Shown: in pieces, positions 1-9,164 of the stretch
Position numbering within the stretch: position 1 is the first letter of the stretch
Layout of the letters: the number at the start of each line of letters is the position of its first letter
Assembly (NCBI GenBank): GCA_903869675.1
Contig: CAIQAB010000029.1
Span: forward strand, 1 to 64,000
Direction: 5' to 3'
DNA: 64,000 nt
From: an uncultured Verrucomicrobiota bacterium
Lineage (GTDB): Bacteria > Verrucomicrobiota > Verrucomicrobiia > Opitutales > Opitutaceae
Made by a program: the position numbers and the translations under genes
Notes under the pieces: model-generated
The model's input: the letters and a program-made list of their open reading frames with translations, nothing else
Told to the model about the DNA's origin: nothing
Databases searched by the model: none

Positions 1-249
1 GGCGTCGAGTTTTTGGACACCAAGGGTCAACCCATCGTTTCGTGCGTCGAACCCGTCGCCGAAATCGTGCAGGAAGTCGCGGCCGCCGCCACGCCTGCCG
101 AAGGTGCTGCTGCTCCCGCGGCCGGTGCTGCCGCTCCCGCCGCTGGTGCTGCTGCGCCCGCCGCTGGCGATGCCAAAGCCGCTGCTCCTGCCGCCAAGGC
201 CGGCGCTGCGCCCGCCGCCGCCAAGCCCGCTGCGCCCGCCAAGAAGTAA
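1..249 (+). CDS. rplY: 50S ribosomal protein L25/Ctc, C-terminal part (cut by window start)
   Basis: This is the 3' end of a gene entering from the left; the reading frame is open from base 1 to the TAA at 247-249. The fragment ends a folded domain (GVEFLDTKGQPIVSC...) and then runs into a low-complexity Ala/Pro/Lys tail with near-identical GAAAPAAG units. L25 of the long Ctc type commonly carries such an Ala-rich tail and often lies directly upstream of pth, as here. L25 binds 5S rRNA in the large subunit. The call rests on the tail plus the gene order, since the 5S-binding domain is outside the window. Confidence 0.8.
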   Translation, partial: GVEFLDTKGQPIVSCVEPVAEIVQEVAAAATPAEGAAAPAAGAAAPAAGAAAPAAGDAKAAAPAAKAGAAPAAAKPAAPAKK

Positions 250-297
250 GCGCCCCCCGCCGGGCCGCTCGCGGCCCGCGCGATTGTTCTTTGAGTC

Positions 298-885
298 ATG
301 TCCATCTCGCTTGTTGCCGGCCTTGGCAACCCCGGTCGCGCCTACGCCGCCACCCGCCACAACGCGGGCTGGCTGGTCCTCGAGGCGCTGGCCGGCGCCG
401 AGAAGCTCGCTTGGCAAACCCAAGATCGCTTCGAAGCCGAGGTCGCGCGCTGGGACTTCGCTCCCGACCACACTGTGTGGCTGGCGCGACCGCTTACGTT
501 CATGAACGAAAGCGGTCGCGCCATCCAGAAGCTGGCGGCCTTTCATAAGGTCCCGCCCGCCGCAATCACGGTAGTGTATGACGACCTCACCATCGACCTC
601 GGCCTGCTGAAGATCTCCATCCAAGGCAGCGCCGGCGGCCATAATGGAGTCGCCGATCTGCTACAGCGCATGGGCGATGGTTTTATCCGCTACCGACTAG
701 GTATCGGCCCAAAAAAACCGCCGGAAATGGACCTCAAGGATTTCGTGCTAGGGCGCTTTACCGACGAACAACAAACTCTTTTCAACCAACAACTCCCATA
801 CTTTGTTTCCGGCCTGCGTCTCCTGCTTGCCCAGGGGCCAGATCAGGCCATGAATAAACTCAACCGCCGCACCCTCCCAACATGA
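298..885 (+). CDS. pth: Peptidyl-tRNA hydrolase
   Basis: 195 residues, normal for bacterial Pth. It cleaves peptidyl-tRNA released from stalled ribosomes so that the tRNA can be recycled. The N-terminus VAGLGNPGRAYAATRHNAGW holds the family signature with the catalytic His (RHNAG), followed by PLTFMNESG and the Asp-containing VVYDDLTIDLG and GSAGGHNG motifs. Start is the ATG at 298, 48 bases after rplY; no Shine-Dalgarno sequence is visible. Its stop overlaps the rpsF start by 4 bases (ATGA), so translation is probably coupled. Confidence 0.97.
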   Translation: MSISLVAGLGNPGRAYAATRHNAGWLVLEALAGAEKLAWQTQDRFEAEVARWDFAPDHTVWLARPLTFMNESGRAIQKLAAFHKVPPAAITVVYDDLTIDLGLLKISIQGSAGGHNGVADLLQRMGDGFIRYRLGIGPKKPPEMDLKDFVLGRFTDEQQTLFNQQLPYFVSGLRLLLAQGPDQAMNKLNRRTLPT

Positions 886-1181
886 GCACCAACGCCCACC
901 GCAACTACCTCGCCTCCTTCATCCTCGATAACCGAGGGAAGGAAGAGACCGTCGAGCAGATCGTCGAAGTCGTGAAGACCGAGATCGCCGCCGTCTCCGG
1001 CGTCGTCGCCTCCGTCGAAAACATCGGCCGCAAAGACTTCGCCCGCGTCACCGACAACAAGTTCCCCGCCGCCAGCTACGTCCAAATCCGCTTCACCGGC
1101 CCCTCGTCCGCGCCCGCCGCTCTCACCGAGCGTCTCCGCCTGAAGCACGCCGTCTACCGCACCCTCGTAGAGAACGCGTAA
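882..1181 (+). CDS. rpsF: 30S ribosomal protein S6
   Basis: 99 residues, the usual S6 length without a long acidic tail. S6 binds the central domain of 16S rRNA together with S18. The sequence has the ferredoxin-like pattern NYLASFILDNRGKEETVEQ at the N-terminus and SYVQIRFTGPSSAPAALTER near the C-terminus. It overlaps pth by 4 bases and is followed 40 bases later by ssb. No rpsR lies between ssb and rplI, although many genomes have it there. Confidence 0.93.
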   Translation: MSTNAHRNYLASFILDNRGKEETVEQIVEVVKTEIAAVSGVVASVENIGRKDFARVTDNKFPAASYVQIRFTGPSSAPAALTERLRLKHAVYRTLVENA

Positions 1182-1221
1182 AGACCTCGCTTCGCACTCT
1201 GCTCGCCCCACCCTCCCCGCC

Positions 1222-1719
1222 ATGGCCAACCTCAACCGCGTCCTCCTGATCGGAAACCTCACCCGTGACCCCGAACTGCGAGTCACGCCGAAGGGCACGG
1301 CCATCTGTCAGTTCGGTCTAGCCATCTCCCGTTCCTTCAAGGACGAATCCGGCCAGACCCGCGAAGAGGCTACCTTCGTGGACATCGAAGCCTGGGGCAA
1401 ACAAGGCGAGTTGATCGCCAAGTATTGCACCAAAGGCCGCCCTCTCTTCGTCGAGGGCCGGCTCCGCTTCGACCAGTGGGAGGATAAAACCACCCAGCAA
1501 AAGCGCAGCAAACTCAAGGTTGTCCTCGAGAACTTCCAGTTCTTGGGCGGCCGCGAGGGCGGCGCACCCGGTGCCGGCGGCCCCCCCGCAGGCACCGATG
1601 ACGCCGGCGTGGACCAAACCTACGAGCGCCCAACCGCCGTGCCGCCTCGCGCTCCCGGCGGCGGACGCCCCGCCCCCGCCCCTCAACACGAGATAAATGA
1701 CGACGACGTTCCGTTCTAA
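1222..1719 (+). CDS. ssb: Single-stranded DNA-binding protein
   Basis: 165 residues. An N-terminal OB fold (about residues 1-110; MANLNRVLLIGNLTRDPELR, then FVDIEAWGKQGEL) is followed by a Gly/Pro/Ala-rich disordered linker and the acidic tip DDDVPF. That tip is the standard SSB tail that recruits replication and repair partners. ATG at 1222 is preceded by a C-rich leader without a Shine-Dalgarno sequence. It sits between rpsF and rplI in the conserved ribosomal/replication operon. Confidence 0.97.
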   Translation: MANLNRVLLIGNLTRDPELRVTPKGTAICQFGLAISRSFKDESGQTREEATFVDIEAWGKQGELIAKYCTKGRPLFVEGRLRFDQWEDKTTQQKRSKLKVVLENFQFLGGREGGAPGAGGPPAGTDDAGVDQTYERPTAVPPRAPGGGRPAPAPQHEINDDDVPF

Positions 1720-1791
1720 ACCGCGTTCCTTTAGCGCGTTGCCCTCTTCCCTGTCCGCCTACTTTTTAACCAACACAACCCATCCACTCCC

Positions 1792-2319
1792 ATGGCTCAC
1801 CATGAAATCCTCCTCCTGAAACCCGTCGCCGGCCTCGGTGGCGAAGGCGATCAGGTCCGCGTCCGCGCCGGCTACGCCCGCAATTACCTGCTCCCCCGCA
1901 AGGACGCAGTCGCGCTTAATCAATCCAATCGCAAGCGCGTCGAATCGCTCAAAAAACAACGCGCCCAACGCGAGGCCGCCGAACTCTCCGGTGCCCAAGA
2001 ACTGGCCAAGCAGATCGCCAAGGTCGCGCTCGCATTCGCGGTGAAGACCGGCGAGGCAGGCAAAATGTTCGGCGCGATCACCGCCGCCGACTTGCACGCC
2101 AAATTCGTCGAGGCCGGCATCGATCTAGATAAAAAGAAGATCCACCTCCACACGCCGGTAAAGGCGCTGGGCAAACACGAGGTCGCCATCAAACTCCACG
2201 CCGAGGTCAGCGTAGATATCAGCTTCGATGTAGTTTCTGAAAACCCCATCGAACAAGCCCCGGCCGTCGAGGAGGCTCCGGCGCCCAAGACCTACAAGTC
2301 CAAGAAAAAAGCCGAGTAA
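1792..2319 (+). CDS. rplI: 50S ribosomal protein L9
   Basis: 175 residues, a little longer than the typical 150. The N-terminal rRNA-binding domain contains the family signature GLGGEGDQVRVRAGYARNYL. The central helix runs through the Lys/Arg/Gln-rich segment, and the C-terminal domain shows the GKMFGAITAADL motif. About 20 extra residues (Pro/Ala/Lys-rich, ending KSKKKAE) extend the C-terminus. ATG at 1792. A strong terminator follows, so this is probably the last gene of the pth-rpsF-ssb-rplI unit. Confidence 0.97.
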   Translation: MAHHEILLLKPVAGLGGEGDQVRVRAGYARNYLLPRKDAVALNQSNRKRVESLKKQRAQREAAELSGAQELAKQIAKVALAFAVKTGEAGKMFGAITAADLHAKFVEAGIDLDKKKIHLHTPVKALGKHEVAIKLHAEVSVDISFDVVSENPIEQAPAVEEAPAPKTYKSKKKAE

Positions 2320-2354
2320 ACGAGGTCTGCCACAGCCTCACGCTGGCCCTCCCT

Positions 2355-2385
2355 AACCGCGCCCACCTCTCGGGCGCGGTTTTTT
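2355..2385 (+). terminator. Rho-independent terminator after rplI
   Basis: A perfect 10-bp stem pairs AACCGCGCCC (2355-2364) with GGGCGCGGTT (2372-2381) across a 7-base loop. A run of T follows directly (2380-2385). It lies 35 bases after the rplI stop, before dnaB, so dnaB probably has its own promoter. Confidence 0.9.
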
Positions 2386-2483
2386 GTCGAGCGCAGTCTA
2401 CCCACCCGCGAATAAAACACCGCCGGTCGGCCTTGTCCCTTGCGCCCCTCGCGCCCGCCCTCTTGCCTCGGTCCTTCGCCCTG

Positions 2484-3884
2484 ATGTCCGACTCCGCCGC
2501 CCGCGCCCCGCGCCGCCCACGCCCCGATCCTTCCGCGCCCCCCGCTTCATCTGGACGCGTGCCCCCGCACTCCGTCGAGGCCGAGGAGCAGCTGCTCTCC
2601 GCCTGCCTGCTTGACGGCGGCGATGTTGTGGCCCGCTGCCTAGAAGGCAAAATCGCCCCAGTCTCTTTTTACATCCCGGCCAACCGCGTCATCTACGAAA
2701 AGCTCCTCGAACTCTACAATGCCGGCAAACCCATCGACCTCGCCGTCCTGGCCGAGGAACTGAAGACCACGCGGCAGCTGGATGAAATCGGCGGCTACGC
2801 TTACCTGACCCGCATCAGCGACCGCATACCAACCACCGCCGGCGCGAGTTACTTCATCGAGAAGGTGCGTGAGCTCGCCCTGCTGCGAGACATCATCCGT
2901 GCCGCCACCGGCGCCGTAGAAAACTGCTACAGCTACTCCGGCGGCATTCAGGAATTCGTCGATAAGGTCGAGCAGGACCTCTTCAAAGTCACCCAGGAGC
3001 GGGTGGGTGACGGCGCCAAACCCATGCGCGAACCCACCCGCGAGGCCATGGTCGTCATCAACAAGATGTTGATGAAAAAGGGCGAACTCACAGGTGTGAG
3101 CACCGGCTACAAGGACATCGATCGTTATCTTTTCGGCCTGCAAAAATCCGAAATGATCGTCCTCGCCGGCCGCCCCTCCTGCGGAAAGACCTCGCTCGCG
3201 ATGAATTTTGCCGAGCACGCGGCCCTGCCTATCCGCGGCCCGGGTATCGCCACCCTCGTGTTCTCGCTCGAAATGAGCGCCGCCCAACTCGCCCTGCGCC
3301 TGCTGTGCTCCCGCTCCCGCGTAAACATGAAACTACTGCGCGACGGCCTGCTCTCAAAAAACGGCGAGGAACAACAAGAACTGCTCCGGGTAGCCGATGA
3401 GTTCTCCAAGTGCCCTCTGTTTATCGACGACTCCAGCTCATTGTCTGTCATGGAGTTACGCGCCAAGGCCCGTCGTCTCCATGCACGCCAGCCCCTCGGC
3501 CTCATCGTGGTTGATTACCTGCAGCTAATTAGCCCCACCGACGGCACCGTGCCACGCGAACAACAGGTCGCCGAGGCCTCCCGCGGCCTAAAGTCACTCG
3601 CCAAGGAGCTCGCCGTCCCGGTCCTAGTCCTCGCCCAGCTAAACCGCGCGGCGGAAAAAGAAAACCGCCCCCCCCGCCTATCCGACCTGCGCGAATCAGG
3701 CTCGATCGAGCAGGACGCCGACGTCGTGCTCATGCTGAACCGCCCCAAGGAGGAAAACGACAAATTCCAAGTCGCCAGCGGCACGATGGAGCTTTTCATT
3801 TCCAAAAACCGCAACGGCGAGGTAGGCGATTTGAAGCTTACCTTCCTCAATTCGATCACCCGTTTTGAAAACTACACCCAGTAA
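2484..3884 (+). CDS. dnaB: Replicative DNA helicase DnaB
   Basis: 466 residues from the ATG at 2484; a TTG at 2433 would add 17 residues, but homologues start near the ATG. DnaB is the hexameric helicase that unwinds the fork and recruits primase. A Pro/Arg-rich N-terminal extension precedes the DnaB N-domain (VPPHSVEAEEQLLSACLLD). The RecA-like domain has Walker A GRPSCGKT (229-236), the SLEMS motif, Walker B-type LIVVDYLQL and the ESGSIEQDADVV segment. The 3' end overlaps the bamA start by 20 bases. Confidence 0.97.
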   Translation: MSDSAARAPRRPRPDPSAPPASSGRVPPHSVEAEEQLLSACLLDGGDVVARCLEGKIAPVSFYIPANRVIYEKLLELYNAGKPIDLAVLAEELKTTRQLDEIGGYAYLTRISDRIPTTAGASYFIEKVRELALLRDIIRAATGAVENCYSYSGGIQEFVDKVEQDLFKVTQERVGDGAKPMREPTREAMVVINKMLMKKGELTGVSTGYKDIDRYLFGLQKSEMIVLAGRPSCGKTSLAMNFAEHAALPIRGPGIATLVFSLEMSAAQLALRLLCSRSRVNMKLLRDGLLSKNGEEQQELLRVADEFSKCPLFIDDSSSLSVMELRAKARRLHARQPLGLIVVDYLQLISPTDGTVPREQQVAEASRGLKSLAKELAVPVLVLAQLNRAAEKENRPPRLSDLRESGSIEQDADVVLMLNRPKEENDKFQVASGTMELFISKNRNGEVGDLKLTFLNSITRFENYTQ

Positions 3885-6312
3885 CCCCGCCGCGCGCCTC
3901 CTCGCTCGGCTCCTCCTTGTCTGCCTTTTCGCGGCCTCCACCGCTGCTCATCTCGGCGCCCAACCCGTCGCAAGCGGCGCCGTGCCTGCCTCCGCCTCCG
4001 CCACACGCGTCGGCACCATCACCGTGCGCTTCAACGGCCCGGCCAACGTCGCCGAACAAGTCGTGCGTGCCAACATGCAGTTGCAAGAGGGCTCGGCCTT
4101 GGAGGACGCGCTGATAGACCGTGATATCCGCTCTCTTTATCGCACCGGCCAGTTCGAATTCATCGAATTCAAACGCGGCACCCTTAGCGCCGGGAAAGTT
4201 GATCTTGTTGTAGAGGTCACGTGCAAATTCCGAGTCGAATCGATCACCTACTTCGGCAATAAAAAGGTAAAGCCCAAGCGCCTTGCCAAGGAGGCAAAGA
4301 CTAAAGAAGGCCTCCCGCTGGATGAACGTCAGGTGAAGGAGGATTCCGAAAAAATCCGCGAATATTACCAAAAATCCGGCTACAATCAGGCCAAGGTCGA
4401 ATACCGTATCGAGCGCGACCGCGCCACCGGCCTCGGCAAAGTGTTTTTTGACGTCTCCGAGGGTCAGAAAGTTCGCATCAAGCGCGTCGTCTTCGAGGGC
4501 AATGAAAACGTCTCTACCCGCCGCCTTCGCAAGACCATCGAAACCAAGAAATGGAACTGGTTCTCTTGGCTCACCGATACCGGCCGTTTCCGCGATGACC
4601 GCTACGAGACCGACTTCGACAAACTCCGTGACTACTATCGCGACCAAGGCTTCCTCGACGTCGAAATCGACCCGGCAAAGGTAAAATTCGACTACCCCCA
4701 GCCCAACCGACTCGTGCTGACCTTTGTCATCGTCGAAGGCCGCCGCTATAAACTCGGTGAGGTCGCCATTACCGGGAATAAGCTCCACTCGTCCGAAAAA
4801 CTGATGGGGCTGCTCAAACTGAAATCCGGCGACACCTTCTCGCCCACCGCAGTTGAGAAGGACCAGAAATCGCTCGAGGACTACATCGGCAAGGACGGCT
4901 ACGTCGACGCCCGCGTGCGAGTTGTCCGCAAACCCAATCTCAAAACAGGCGCCATCGATCTAGAATACCAATACACCGAGGGAGAGAAGTTCTTCGTCGA
5001 ATCCATTCGCCTTGAAGGCAACACCAAGACCAAGAGTGTCGTCGTCCTACGTGAGTTGGCCCTCGGGCCGGGCGAAGTTTTCAACACCGTGCGCATGCAG
5101 AACTCCAAGCTGCGCCTCGAAAATACTCGTTTTTTCGAGGAGGTGAACATGAGCCCCGAGACCACTAATCTACCCGGCCGCAGAAACCTGAAAATCGCCG
5201 TCAAGGAAGGCCGCACCGGCAACCTCACCTTCGGCGCCGGATTCAGCTCGCTTGAGAGCGCCATCGTATTCGCCGAGGTTAGCCAATCGAACTTCGACCT
5301 ATTCAACCGCAAGAGCTTCTTCCAAGGCGACGGCCAGAAATTTCGCCTCCGCCTCCAGCTCGGTTCCCGCTCCAGCGAAGCCACCCTGAGCTTCGAAGAA
5401 CCCTGGTTCCTGGAAAGAGAACTCGCCCTCGGGTTTACCCTGTATCGGACCAGCTCCGACTACTACAATAACGTCTACGCCGAGACTCGCACCGGCGCCG
5501 AGGTCTACCTCCGCAAACGCCTTTTCGAGTTAGTCGAAGGCCGCCTAGGCTACACCTATGAGATCGTCGGTATCGACAGTGTGGATCGCCGGACCGCCCC
5601 TTTTCTGCTCGACGAAGAGGGCAACCGCACCGTCTCCAAGCTGACTTTCAAGCTCCTTCGCGACACCCGCGACCGCCTCTACAACACTACGCGCGGCAAC
5701 CGCGTCGAACTGGCCACCGAACTGGCCGGCGGCCCCTTTTCCGGCGAAACCGACTATTACCGCGTCGAACTGCGTGCCTCCCAATACTACAACACGTTCG
5801 AGACCCTTAACCAGGTGGTATCCTTCATTGGTCGTGCCGGCGTGATCGACGCATACGGGGACAGCAAATCCGTGCCCTACTTCGACCGCCTCTTCCTCGG
5901 AGGCCCCAGCTCACTCCGAGGTTTCGAATTCCGCAAAGTCGGTCCGAAGGATGAAAAGGGCTTGGTCACCCAACCCGATCCCGACGGTGCCGGTCCCTTG
6001 CCCGATCCCGATGGCGCCGACGTCCCTCCCACCTATCACCCCATCGGCGGCAAGAGCTACGCGATGGGTAGTATCGAATACACGTTCGAAGTCGTGAACC
6101 CCCTCCGCCTCGCTGTCTTTTACGACGTGGGCTTCGTAAATACCGACGCTTGGGATTTCAACGCCTCGGGCTATAACGACAACTTCGGCTTTGGCATCCG
6201 CCTGATGGTCGGCGGGGCCCCCCTTAGCCTAGATTTCGGCATCCCCATCACCACGGACGCCCATAACAGCGACGGCATGCAGTTTAACTTTTCTTTTGGC
6301 ACACGTTTCTGA
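3865..6312 (+). CDS. bamA: Outer membrane protein assembly factor BamA
   Basis: 815 residues. BamA inserts beta-barrel proteins into the outer membrane. The start is a TTG at 3865 inside the end of dnaB; it gives a good signal peptide (LLLVCLFAASTAAHLGAQ) and no ATG is better placed. Successive POTRA domains follow (for example FRVESITYFGNKKVKPKRLA and IKRVVFEGNENVSTRRLRK), then the C-terminal barrel with the LRGF motif (GGPSSLRGFEFRKVGP) and a terminal Phe (FSFGTRF). An Asp/Pro-rich insertion lies just after the LRGF motif (about residues 703-728). The next gene is the periplasmic chaperone Skp, the usual partner. Confidence 0.96.
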   Translation: MKTTPSNPAARLLARLLLVCLFAASTAAHLGAQPVASGAVPASASATRVGTITVRFNGPANVAEQVVRANMQLQEGSALEDALIDRDIRSLYRTGQFEFIEFKRGTLSAGKVDLVVEVTCKFRVESITYFGNKKVKPKRLAKEAKTKEGLPLDERQVKEDSEKIREYYQKSGYNQAKVEYRIERDRATGLGKVFFDVSEGQKVRIKRVVFEGNENVSTRRLRKTIETKKWNWFSWLTDTGRFRDDRYETDFDKLRDYYRDQGFLDVEIDPAKVKFDYPQPNRLVLTFVIVEGRRYKLGEVAITGNKLHSSEKLMGLLKLKSGDTFSPTAVEKDQKSLEDYIGKDGYVDARVRVVRKPNLKTGAIDLEYQYTEGEKFFVESIRLEGNTKTKSVVVLRELALGPGEVFNTVRMQNSKLRLENTRFFEEVNMSPETTNLPGRRNLKIAVKEGRTGNLTFGAGFSSLESAIVFAEVSQSNFDLFNRKSFFQGDGQKFRLRLQLGSRSSEATLSFEEPWFLERELALGFTLYRTSSDYYNNVYAETRTGAEVYLRKRLFELVEGRLGYTYEIVGIDSVDRRTAPFLLDEEGNRTVSKLTFKLLRDTRDRLYNTTRGNRVELATELAGGPFSGETDYYRVELRASQYYNTFETLNQVVSFIGRAGVIDAYGDSKSVPYFDRLFLGGPSSLRGFEFRKVGPKDEKGLVTQPDPDGAGPLPDPDGADVPPTYHPIGGKSYAMGSIEYTFEVVNPLRLAVFYDVGFVNTDAWDFNASGYNDNFGFGIRLMVGGAPLSLDFGIPITTDAHNSDGMQFNFSFGTRF

Positions 6313-6360
6313 TTTCCCTGTCATCTAACCCTCCTGCTTCCAACCATAACTTCCCAACGC

Positions 6361-7050
6361 ATGAAAAAGCTCTTCTCTTCCCTCCTCGTAATCGCCGCCC
6401 TCTCCGGCGCTACCGCCCTCTCCGCCCTCGCTGAGACCGCTCCCAAAATCACCACTGTCGATATGGCCAAACTGCTCGACGATCACTACGAAACCACCGA
6501 GCAAAACGCCAAGCTCAAGGGCGATGAAACCAAGGCTAACGAAGAACTCGAGAAGCTGAATAAAGAAGGTCAGGATCTCGTCACCCAGCTCAAGGAGCTC
6601 GAGGAGAAGGCCAAGAATCCTGCTATCGCCGCCGACGCCAAGGACAAGCTCCAGACCGAGATGCGCGCCAAGATCGAAGAGATCCAACGCAAACAAAACG
6701 AAGTCCAGTCCTTCCGCGGCAACACCCAGCGCTCCCTTCAGCAACGCATCCAAAACTTCCGCAAAATCATGTTTGAGAAGATCAACGTCACCGTGACCGA
6801 GGTCGCCAAAAAGAAGGGCGCCACCCTAGTCCTCGACAAGTCGGGCTTCTCCCACATCGGCATCAGCCCCGTCGTCTATTCCGACTCCTCTTACGACATC
6901 ACTGAGGATGTCCAAAAAGAGATCAATAAGACCCGTCCTGCCACGCCCGCCGCGTCATCTACCCCCGCCGCCGCCGCTACCGCCCCTGCTGCCGCTCCAA
7001 CCGCCAAGTCGGATGACGCAGCCAAAGTGACCTTCCCGGGCGCCAAATAA
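6361..7050 (+). CDS. skp: OmpH/Skp family periplasmic chaperone
   Basis: 229 residues. Skp-type chaperones hold unfolded outer-membrane proteins in the periplasm and deliver them to BamA, which is encoded just upstream. The sequence shows a signal peptide (MKKLFSSLLVIAALSGATAL, cleavage near SALA) and a long charged coiled-coil region (about residues 45-140, rich in Lys/Glu/Gln). It ends in an Ala/Pro/Thr-rich tail of some 40 residues that is longer than in E. coli Skp. ATG at 6361, 48 bases after bamA, so the two are probably cotranscribed. Confidence 0.9.
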   Translation: MKKLFSSLLVIAALSGATALSALAETAPKITTVDMAKLLDDHYETTEQNAKLKGDETKANEELEKLNKEGQDLVTQLKELEEKAKNPAIAADAKDKLQTEMRAKIEEIQRKQNEVQSFRGNTQRSLQQRIQNFRKIMFEKINVTVTEVAKKKGATLVLDKSGFSHIGISPVVYSDSSYDITEDVQKEINKTRPATPAASSTPAAAATAPAAAPTAKSDDAAKVTFPGAK

Positions 7051-7085
7051 GCACCCCGAGGCACAACAAAACTCCTCCCTCTCAT

Positions 7086-7115
7086 GGGCCCGTGCCTTGT
7101 GCACCGGGCCCTTTT
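7086..7115 (+). terminator. Rho-independent terminator after skp
   Basis: GGGCCCG pairs with CGGGCCC (7086-7111); the stem extends inward by three more pairs past a one-base bulge, and TTTT follows at 7112-7115. It lies 35 bases after the skp stop. Confidence 0.8.
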
Positions 7116-7194
7116 CTTTGGCTCTTTCCGGCCTCGTCCCGGCCCTGCAATCCCTGATACGTTTCGATTCATTCACCTTAGGGTTTAACCAATC

Positions 7195-8259
7195 ATGACG
7201 CTCGCCTTTAGCGCCGAAGATCTTCTCGCCCTCGTCGCCCCCCGCGCCACCCGCGGATCCACCCCGGCGACCATAAGCCGCATCTCCGCGCTAAAAGAGG
7301 CCCGGTCGGGCGACCTGTCCTTCCTCGGCAACCCGAAATACAAACCCGAGGTCGCCGCCACCCGCGCCTCCGTCGTGCTCCTGCCCGCCGATTTCGTAGG
7401 CGAACCCGCTCCCGATCAACTTTTCCTGCTGGTTGATAACCCCTCGGCCGCCCTCGCCACCCTCTGCGCCCGGATCGAGGCCTCCCTCTGGCCCCGCCCC
7501 GCCTCTGGCATCCACCCGAGCGCTGTGGTCGCTCCCGACGCCGTAGTCGATCCCACCGCCACCATCGGTCCCCTGTGCGTGATTGAGTCCGGCGCCCAAA
7601 TCGGCCCTTTCAGCGTCCTGCAGGCGCAAGTGTTTATCGGCCGTAAGGCCCGCGTCGGCGCAGGTTGCTGGTTCATGTCCAGCGCCCACCTCGCCACCGA
7701 ATGCATAGTGGGTGACCGCGTCCGCCTCCACGCCGGCGTAGTCATTGGCGCCGACGGCTTTGGTTACGAATCCTCCACCGGACGCCACGTGAAAATCCCC
7801 CAGATCGGTCAGGTCGTGATAGACGACGACGTCGAGATCGGCGCAAACACCACCATAGACCGTGCCCGTTTCAGCCGCACCCACATCGGCGCCGGCACCA
7901 AAATCGACAACCTCGTGATGATCGGGCACAATGTGACCGTCGGTCGCCACTGCATCCTTTGCGCCCAAGTCGGCATCTCCGGCAGCTCCACCTTGGAAGA
8001 TTACGTCGTGCTTGGTGGCCAGGCGGGCGTCGCCGGCCACTTGACCATCGGCAAGGGAGCCAAAACCGACGGCCAAACCGGCATCAACACCGACCTCGCA
8101 CCCGGCACGTTTTGGAAAGGTTCACCCTGCCTCCCTTACCAGCTCGAACAACGGATCAACGTTCTCCGCCAGCGTCTGCCTGATCTGTTTCGCAAGGTCG
8201 ATACCATGGCCGACGAACTCGCCGAGCTCAAAAAAAACCTCCCGGCCCCGGGTGTTTAA
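7195..8259 (+). CDS. lpxD: UDP-3-O-(3-hydroxyacyl)glucosamine N-acyltransferase
   Basis: 354 residues, normal for LpxD. It transfers the second 3-hydroxyacyl chain from ACP in lipid A synthesis, so the organism makes LPS. The N-terminal uridine-binding domain (ISRISALKEARSGDLSFLGN) is followed by a left-handed beta-helix of hexapeptide repeats (IHPSAVVAPDAVVDPTATIG onward). Signature segments include VIGADGFGYES, IGANTTIDRA and MIGHNVTVGRHC with the catalytic-region His. ATG at 7195 follows the skp terminator. Confidence 0.97.
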   Translation: MTLAFSAEDLLALVAPRATRGSTPATISRISALKEARSGDLSFLGNPKYKPEVAATRASVVLLPADFVGEPAPDQLFLLVDNPSAALATLCARIEASLWPRPASGIHPSAVVAPDAVVDPTATIGPLCVIESGAQIGPFSVLQAQVFIGRKARVGAGCWFMSSAHLATECIVGDRVRLHAGVVIGADGFGYESSTGRHVKIPQIGQVVIDDDVEIGANTTIDRARFSRTHIGAGTKIDNLVMIGHNVTVGRHCILCAQVGISGSSTLEDYVVLGGQAGVAGHLTIGKGAKTDGQTGINTDLAPGTFWKGSPCLPYQLEQRINVLRQRLPDLFRKVDTMADELAELKKNLPAPGV

Positions 8260-8312
8260 AAAGGGCCCGGTTTGCACCTCGGCCGGACGAGTCTTTCCTG
8301 ACACCACCCGCC

Positions 8313-9137
8313 ATGCCCGAACTCGCCGAAGTAGAATATATCCGCAAACGCTGGAACCCCGGGATTGGCCACTTCGTGACAGGAGTCCGGCTCCACCCTC
8401 GAGCAAGGATTTTCAAGACCTGTGACACCGCCCAACTCGCCTGCCTGCTGACTGGCGCGCGGCTCGATTCGTCCGCCGCCGCCGCCAAGCAGATGCTTTT
8501 TCGCCTCACCGCTGCCGATCCCGCCGGCACGCCGATCTGGCTCGGGCTCCATCTCGGCATGACCGGCGAACTCTCGACTCGGCCTGCCGGACTGCCTGAC
8601 ACCCGCGCCGAGCACCTCATCCTCGACCAGACCACGGCCGCTCAATCCCTCGTCTTTGCCGATTTCCGCATGTTCGGCCGCGTCCAGTTCCATACCGGCT
8701 CCGACGCCCCTGCCTGGTGGACCGAGATTGCCCCCGCCGTGACTTCGCCGGTCTTCACCCTCGCCGCGGTAAACGATTTTCTCCAGCGCCGCGCCCGCAC
8801 CCCGCTAAAAGCCGCCCTCCTGATGCAGGAACGTTTCCCAGGCATCGGCAACTGGATGGCCGATGAAATCCTCTGGCGCGCCGCCCTGCACCCAGCCCGC
8901 CGCTGCGGTGAGCTCACGCCCGCCGAGGTAAAAAAACTCCACCGCGAAACCGTCTGGGTCGCCACCCAGGCGCTCGCCATCACCGGCGAAACCTTCGAGG
9001 ACCCACCCGCCTCCTGGCTTTTCCAACACCGCTGGAAGGACGGAGGAACCTGCCCGCGCACAAAAAAACCGCTTGAACGCGCCACCATCGGCGGACGCAC
9101 CACCTGCTGGTCACCCGCCCGGCAAAAGCTCGCCTGA
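8313..9137 (+). CDS. mutM: Formamidopyrimidine-DNA glycosylase family protein
   Basis: 274 residues. Fpg/MutM removes oxidised purines and nicks the abasic site. The catalytic N-terminus MPELAEVE is present (Pro and Glu retained; the usual MPELPEVE has Pro instead of Ala at position 5). HLGMTGEL and the H2TH region (FPGIGNWMADEILWRA) are recognisable. The C-terminal zinc finger is degenerate: the canonical CxxC...CxxC reads CPRT...CWSP, so only two of four Cys ligands remain. It could still be a DNA glycosylase, but zinc binding is doubtful. Confidence 0.9.
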   Translation: MPELAEVEYIRKRWNPGIGHFVTGVRLHPRARIFKTCDTAQLACLLTGARLDSSAAAAKQMLFRLTAADPAGTPIWLGLHLGMTGELSTRPAGLPDTRAEHLILDQTTAAQSLVFADFRMFGRVQFHTGSDAPAWWTEIAPAVTSPVFTLAAVNDFLQRRARTPLKAALLMQERFPGIGNWMADEILWRAALHPARRCGELTPAEVKKLHRETVWVATQALAITGETFEDPPASWLFQHRWKDGGTCPRTKKPLERATIGGRTTCWSPARQKLA

Positions 9138-9164
9138 AACGCCCGCCCTGCCTCAGCTCCAATC

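Noticed and set aside
843-1304. Minus-strand frame over rpsF and the ssb start
   Set aside because: It is antisense to two conserved genes and has no family features.
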